Source of the DNA: Colius striatus
Taxonomy: Eukaryota > Chordata > Aves > Coliiformes > Coliidae
DNA: 64,000 bases
Assembly: GCF_028858725.1 (NCBI RefSeq)
Contig: NC_084771.1
Location: 6,166,915-6,230,914 of the forward strand
Reading direction: 5' to 3'
Part shown: in pieces, positions 60,762 through 64,000 of the stretch
How the letters are laid out: every line of letters begins with the position of its first letter
Numbering within the stretch: the stretch's first letter is position 1
The notes under the pieces: model-generated
Databases searched by the model: none
Told to the model about the DNA's origin: nothing
The model's input: the letters and a program-made list of their open reading frames with translations, nothing else
Made by a program: the position numbers and the translations under genes

Positions 60762-61533
60762 GTACTGGAAGGCACTGGCCTGCTCCTGTTGAAGGAGCTG
60801 GCTCTGCGTCTGCCCAGCAGCCAGTTTCCACTCAGAAGATGGAAACTGTTTTTCCCAAGCATCTAAAAGACCTCCAGTGAGGACATGAACAAGGCACAGC
60901 AGTTGGCCTCAGGGAATGGGCTAGGTTTGGATACAGTGCTGACCAGTTAAACATAGGTACACTTGAGAAGATGCAGTATTGTTTGCTTTTCAATGTAGTG
61001 ACACCACTCTGTTTCCCCCACTGGCCTCCGCTTCCCCTGACACATTTGTATGCTCTCAGACAGAGCATGAGGGAAGAAGAGACGAGGAACAGTGCACACT
61101 ACCAAAGCCAGGGAAAAGAGGTTTCTGTGCTCTGTTCCCAGGTTTCCTGGGGTGTAGGGGAAGGCTGGTTGCAGCCTGTCCTGCTGCCTGGGCATTCCTG
61201 TGAGCCTTCCTGACATGGCCTCAGAGTCACAGATGCCCTCTGCTCATGCTGGTGCTCAACTACTCTGAAATTAGCCCATTGATCTTGATTTTTGAAGGAT
61301 TTCTTCAGACCACTCAAAATGTCTCCTCTTACTTTTCTTGATTTCTAATGCATTTGTATCATGGTGATGTGGAAAATGACTGTTGCGTGCAAGAAGGCTT
61401 TGTGTGGAGAATGATCTGAGGATGATTCCTCTGAAAACCTCTTAAAAGGAATCTAGTGTTGCTTGAAAATGAGAAAAAAAAAAAAACCCAACTGGCATGA
61501 GTCATGTTGCTTTTTTGATGTTTTCTCTTTAAG
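60762..61533 (+). other. NPAS2: NPAS2 intron between bHLH and linker exons
   Basis: A GT-AG intron of 772 bases in phase 1. The bHLH frame reads on for about 40 codons into this intron before a stop at 60878-60880, so intron retention would give a bHLH-only protein. A poly(A) run is at about 61471-61483. No repeat family is recognised. Confidence 0.9.
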
Positions 61534-61625
61534 AAATCACAGCACAGACAGAAGCCTGTGAGATTAGACAAGACTGGAAGCCTTCATTTCTTAGCAACGA
61601 GGAGTTCACCCAGTTGATGTTAGAG
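61534..61625 (+). CDS. NPAS2: NPAS2 linker exon (residues 63-93)
   Basis: The exon is bounded by acceptor TCTCTTTAAG and donor GAG|GTAAGA, entering in phase 1 and leaving in phase 0. It encodes [20 protein letters not shown] and then [11 protein letters not shown], the conserved link between bHLH and PAS-A. The [18 protein letters not shown] stretch matches NPAS2, where CLOCK has KPTFL. The EIRQDW stretch looks more CLOCK-like, and mammalian NPAS2 has DIQQDW as I recall it. This is the region where the bHLH-PAS heterodimer packs helix against PAS-A. Confidence 0.96.
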
Positions 61626-63393
61626 GTAAGAAGAAATTAAAGCTGCCCAGATTAGTGAGAAGTAATCAGTTCAGTGGAGTGGTTCAGAGATACATAGTTC
61701 CTTTTCACCTGTAGGTCCCAATGTTAATGATTTCTACTCTGGTGGCACATATCATACAAACCTGACAGAGACCAACGTTGTGCTAATTGCTTTGCAGACA
61801 CAGAATTAAAAGTATGATTGCTTTCCCTTAAAGATAAGCAACTTTTCGTTTAGGAATGAAGACCAATTTGGCCCAGGTTTGGCCTGGTGAGAGGGGAAAA
61901 ACAGAATTGCCCTTCTCAGAAGAGCTGCTGGAGCTGGCAGTTTCAGCAAAAACTTGAAAGGCTCTGAAAAAAAGCAGAGCAGTTCTCTCCCTCCCACATC
62001 CCATTAGCCAGGCAGCATTTCTTTTGCTACTGCTGCTAGCTGTACAGTGCTGTACTTGTGATGTAAATGCTGTATCTCTTGCTTGGTTTGCCTTGAAGTG
62101 CATTCAGGAGAACAACTCTGATGCTCTCACCTCTCAGATGCTTAGCTGATCTAGAAACACCTCTTGAGCCTACATTTTTTTTCTTTATTTGGGTTTATGT
62201 TGCATGTTCCTCTGGTGAGGACATGTCCTGCCCTGCGTGGGCTGCTCTTGCTCTTTGCCCCACCAAAATAAGGGTGGATGCTGGGCTGAGCTGGGAGGTG
62301 CTGCAGTGTCTTAGTTATTCCTTTTTATCAGGATGTCATGACTCACCTCCCTGGAAAAGTCTGTTCATTCTTTCTGGGAATTTCTCTCACTAAAAAAGCT
62401 GTTTTTTTCCAGCTGCATGGAAACAAATCCCCCCCCCCCAAGAAATGTCAGAGGAAAGACAACCCTTTAATAACTGTTGGCTCAGTGGACTATATTAGAC
62501 TGTTGACCAGTTTACTTAAAATCAGTGATTTTATCCAGAGAGAGCTTATTTCCAGCCAAGTATGACAGTGAGGTGGGGAAGATGGTGAATGCTGCATCTC
62601 TGACTCCCTTTAGCTGAGCTAGCAGAACAGCCTCACAGTGTCTCTAAAAGAATAATCAAGTAGCAAGAAGAGGATCTTGGTGTTAGAGAATACCAGGGAC
62701 GTACACAGGGTCAATGGTACAAGAAGGTGTTGTGAAGAATAGGGAGAACACTCAAAAAGGAAAGCACATGCAGTGACTGAAAAGGGACAGATCACTTCAG
62801 CTCTGGCACAGAAACCATTGTGAATATAGGGAAACAAGACAAACCTTAACATTATTATTTCACTAGCCTAACGAGTGCTTTAAGCAAAATACATAATGCT
62901 TTAGAGCTTGTCCATATTGTCCAGAACTGGCTAAAACTCTACAGCATTGTATACTTTTTCTATCTCTACTTATCCATCCATCCTTCCACCCACCCAGCCA
63001 CTGTGCTGGGTTTGCTGTGATGGTATCTAGCATCTCCTTACGCACTGAGTTGGTTTACTATTGTGTCATTCAGAAGACTTAATGGAGTGACTGAAGTCAC
63101 AGGGGTTGTGTGGGTGTAGAAATTCTAACCACCGCTGTCTTGCTTCATGTCAAATAAATACTCACTGGGTGAAAAATATGAGTCAATTTAATATTAATGA
63201 GCAAATAAGAATACAAGAAGAATGTTGAATTAGACAGCATGTGTAGTTTTTGTTTGTCCTCATTGAACTACCATTTCCATCATTGGTTTCTGCTTGGTTT
63301 AAGCTGTTGGAAGCATCACCAAAGAATAAATTAGCTTATTATATTTTAAGTTGCATAATTCTTTTCTGTTTTCTCTTTTCACCTGCCTTTCAG
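61626..63393 (+). other. NPAS2: NPAS2 intron before first PAS-A exon
   Basis: A GT-AG intron of 1768 bases in phase 0. It contains a run of eleven C at 62429-62439, which is liable to sequencing and replication error. No repeat family or extra exon is recognised. Confidence 0.9.
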
Positions 63394-63483
63394 GCACTAG
63401 ATGGCTTTCTCATTGCTCTTACCACTGATGGGATCATTATTTATGTATCTGACAGTGTTTCTTCTCTGCTTGGACACTTACCG
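63394..63483 (+). CDS. NPAS2: NPAS2 PAS-A exon, first part (residues 94-123)
   Basis: The exon lies between acceptor CACCTGCCTTTCAG and donor CCG|GTACGT and is exactly 30 codons in phase 0. It encodes [20 protein letters not shown] followed by [10 protein letters not shown], the opening strands and helix of PAS-A. The LLGHLP ending is that of NPAS2 (CLOCK has LLEHLP). At residue 107 the sequence has Ile where other family members as I recall have Ser or Asn (TDG-S-IIYVSD). In mammals PAS-A of NPAS2 binds haem, but the ligand residues lie in later exons. The gene continues past the window. Confidence 0.96.
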
Positions 63484-64000
63484 GTACGTTCTGACAACGT
63501 GCTGTGTTGAAGAGACATTTTCCTGCCTTAACACAGTCATGCCACTGCAGGGCTGGGGATTGGTTCTAACTAAAGAGGCAACTGACTCTGAGTGGAGGAT
63601 AAACCAACAAAGTCCTCAGGAGTCTTTCAAGCTCTTGTGAATAACAGATTCTCTCTCAGAGTCTGCGAGTTCACAAAGGAAAGGACCTGTGCAAAATCCC
63701 TGTACTCGTAGCTCATGGTTTGGTTGCATGTTTGAAGGATGTTCTGGGTGGGGTTTATCCCACCAGGGCTATGGAAAATGTTATACTTGTGAAATCTCTG
63801 TGTGCTGAAGCTCTCCTCAGATAATGCAAAGATTATTTCAGGACTGAGTCTACGCTCTTCTAATAACATGAGGGGTTTTTTTTACTCATAGCCCACGGTC
63901 TTTAGTAACAGGTGTGTGGCCTCAGAGTTTTCTGGGAGTATCTCTAGAAATCAGTTAGCTCTTGCTGCAGAAATTTCTGCTGGCCCCCCAAAAGCCTTTT
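63484..64000 (+). other. NPAS2: NPAS2 intron, incomplete
   Basis: The intron begins with GTACGT at 63484 and is still open at the window end. The next expected exon, starting around SDV-DQN, is not present. No repeat is recognised here. Confidence 0.85.

Noticed and set aside
59527..63483. Possible assignment of the exons to CLOCK instead of NPAS2
   Set aside because: [19 protein letters not shown] and LLGHLP agree with NPAS2. CLOCK has DKAKR, KPTFL, MTDG and LLEHLP. A few positions (EIRQDW, KSTILQ) look CLOCK-like but are shared ancestral residues.

Overview
The window looks like bird nuclear DNA. The only abundant dispersed repeats are CR1 non-LTR retrotransposon pieces, mostly 5'-truncated, with the avian 3' end (a conserved block around GATCTCTAAAGGTCCCTTCC followed by ATTCTATG-type octamers). 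There are no mammalian Alu/L1 elements. Coding sequence is sparse and split into small exons with GT-AG introns, and there is one strong CpG island. No bacterial or phage feature is present, and most long open frames are chance or lie inside CR1 or the CpG island.

The one gene that can be identified with confidence is NPAS2, a circadian bHLH-PAS transcription factor and CLOCK paralogue, on the + strand with only its 5' part inside the window. Four coding exons are resolved to the base: 59527-59558 (with 5' UTR from 59502), 60607-60761, 61534-61625 and 63394-63483. They join in frame to give residues 1-123: the N-terminus, the whole bHLH, the bHLH-to-PAS linker and the start of PAS-A. The rest of the gene lies beyond position 64000. 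A CpG island at about 34.15-35.8 kb is the best candidate promoter and untranslated first exon, with a donor after 35352. This implies a first intron of about 24 kb.

Layout: (1) 1-34.1 kb, a gene-poor upstream stretch with CR1 copies at 3.4, 5.8, 14.2-14.8 (two nested copies), 16.4-16.9, 25.1-25.7, 28.4 and 32.1 kb, and a TAATTA-rich candidate regulatory block at 15.2-15.9 kb. (2) 34.15-35.8 kb, the CpG island, with a GC-rich minisatellite, a CCCTG pentamer array, G-quadruplex motifs, a ROR/REV-ERB-type site, an AP-1 site and two short upstream ORFs. (3) 35.35-59.5 kb, putative NPAS2 intron 1, holding a near-perfect hairpin with 59-base arms at 38.83-38.96 kb, an old decayed LINE next to it, further CR1 copies and a MIR-like fragment. 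(4) 59.5-64.0 kb, the NPAS2 coding exons and their introns.

The points most worth checking are the hairpin, the minisatellite and ROR-type site in the presumed promoter, and a bHLH loop that is longer than in mammalian NPAS2 or CLOCK as I recall them. I see no evidence of a wholly new gene system. Without alignments, conservation tracks or RNA data, the promoter, first exon and regulatory blocks remain inferences.
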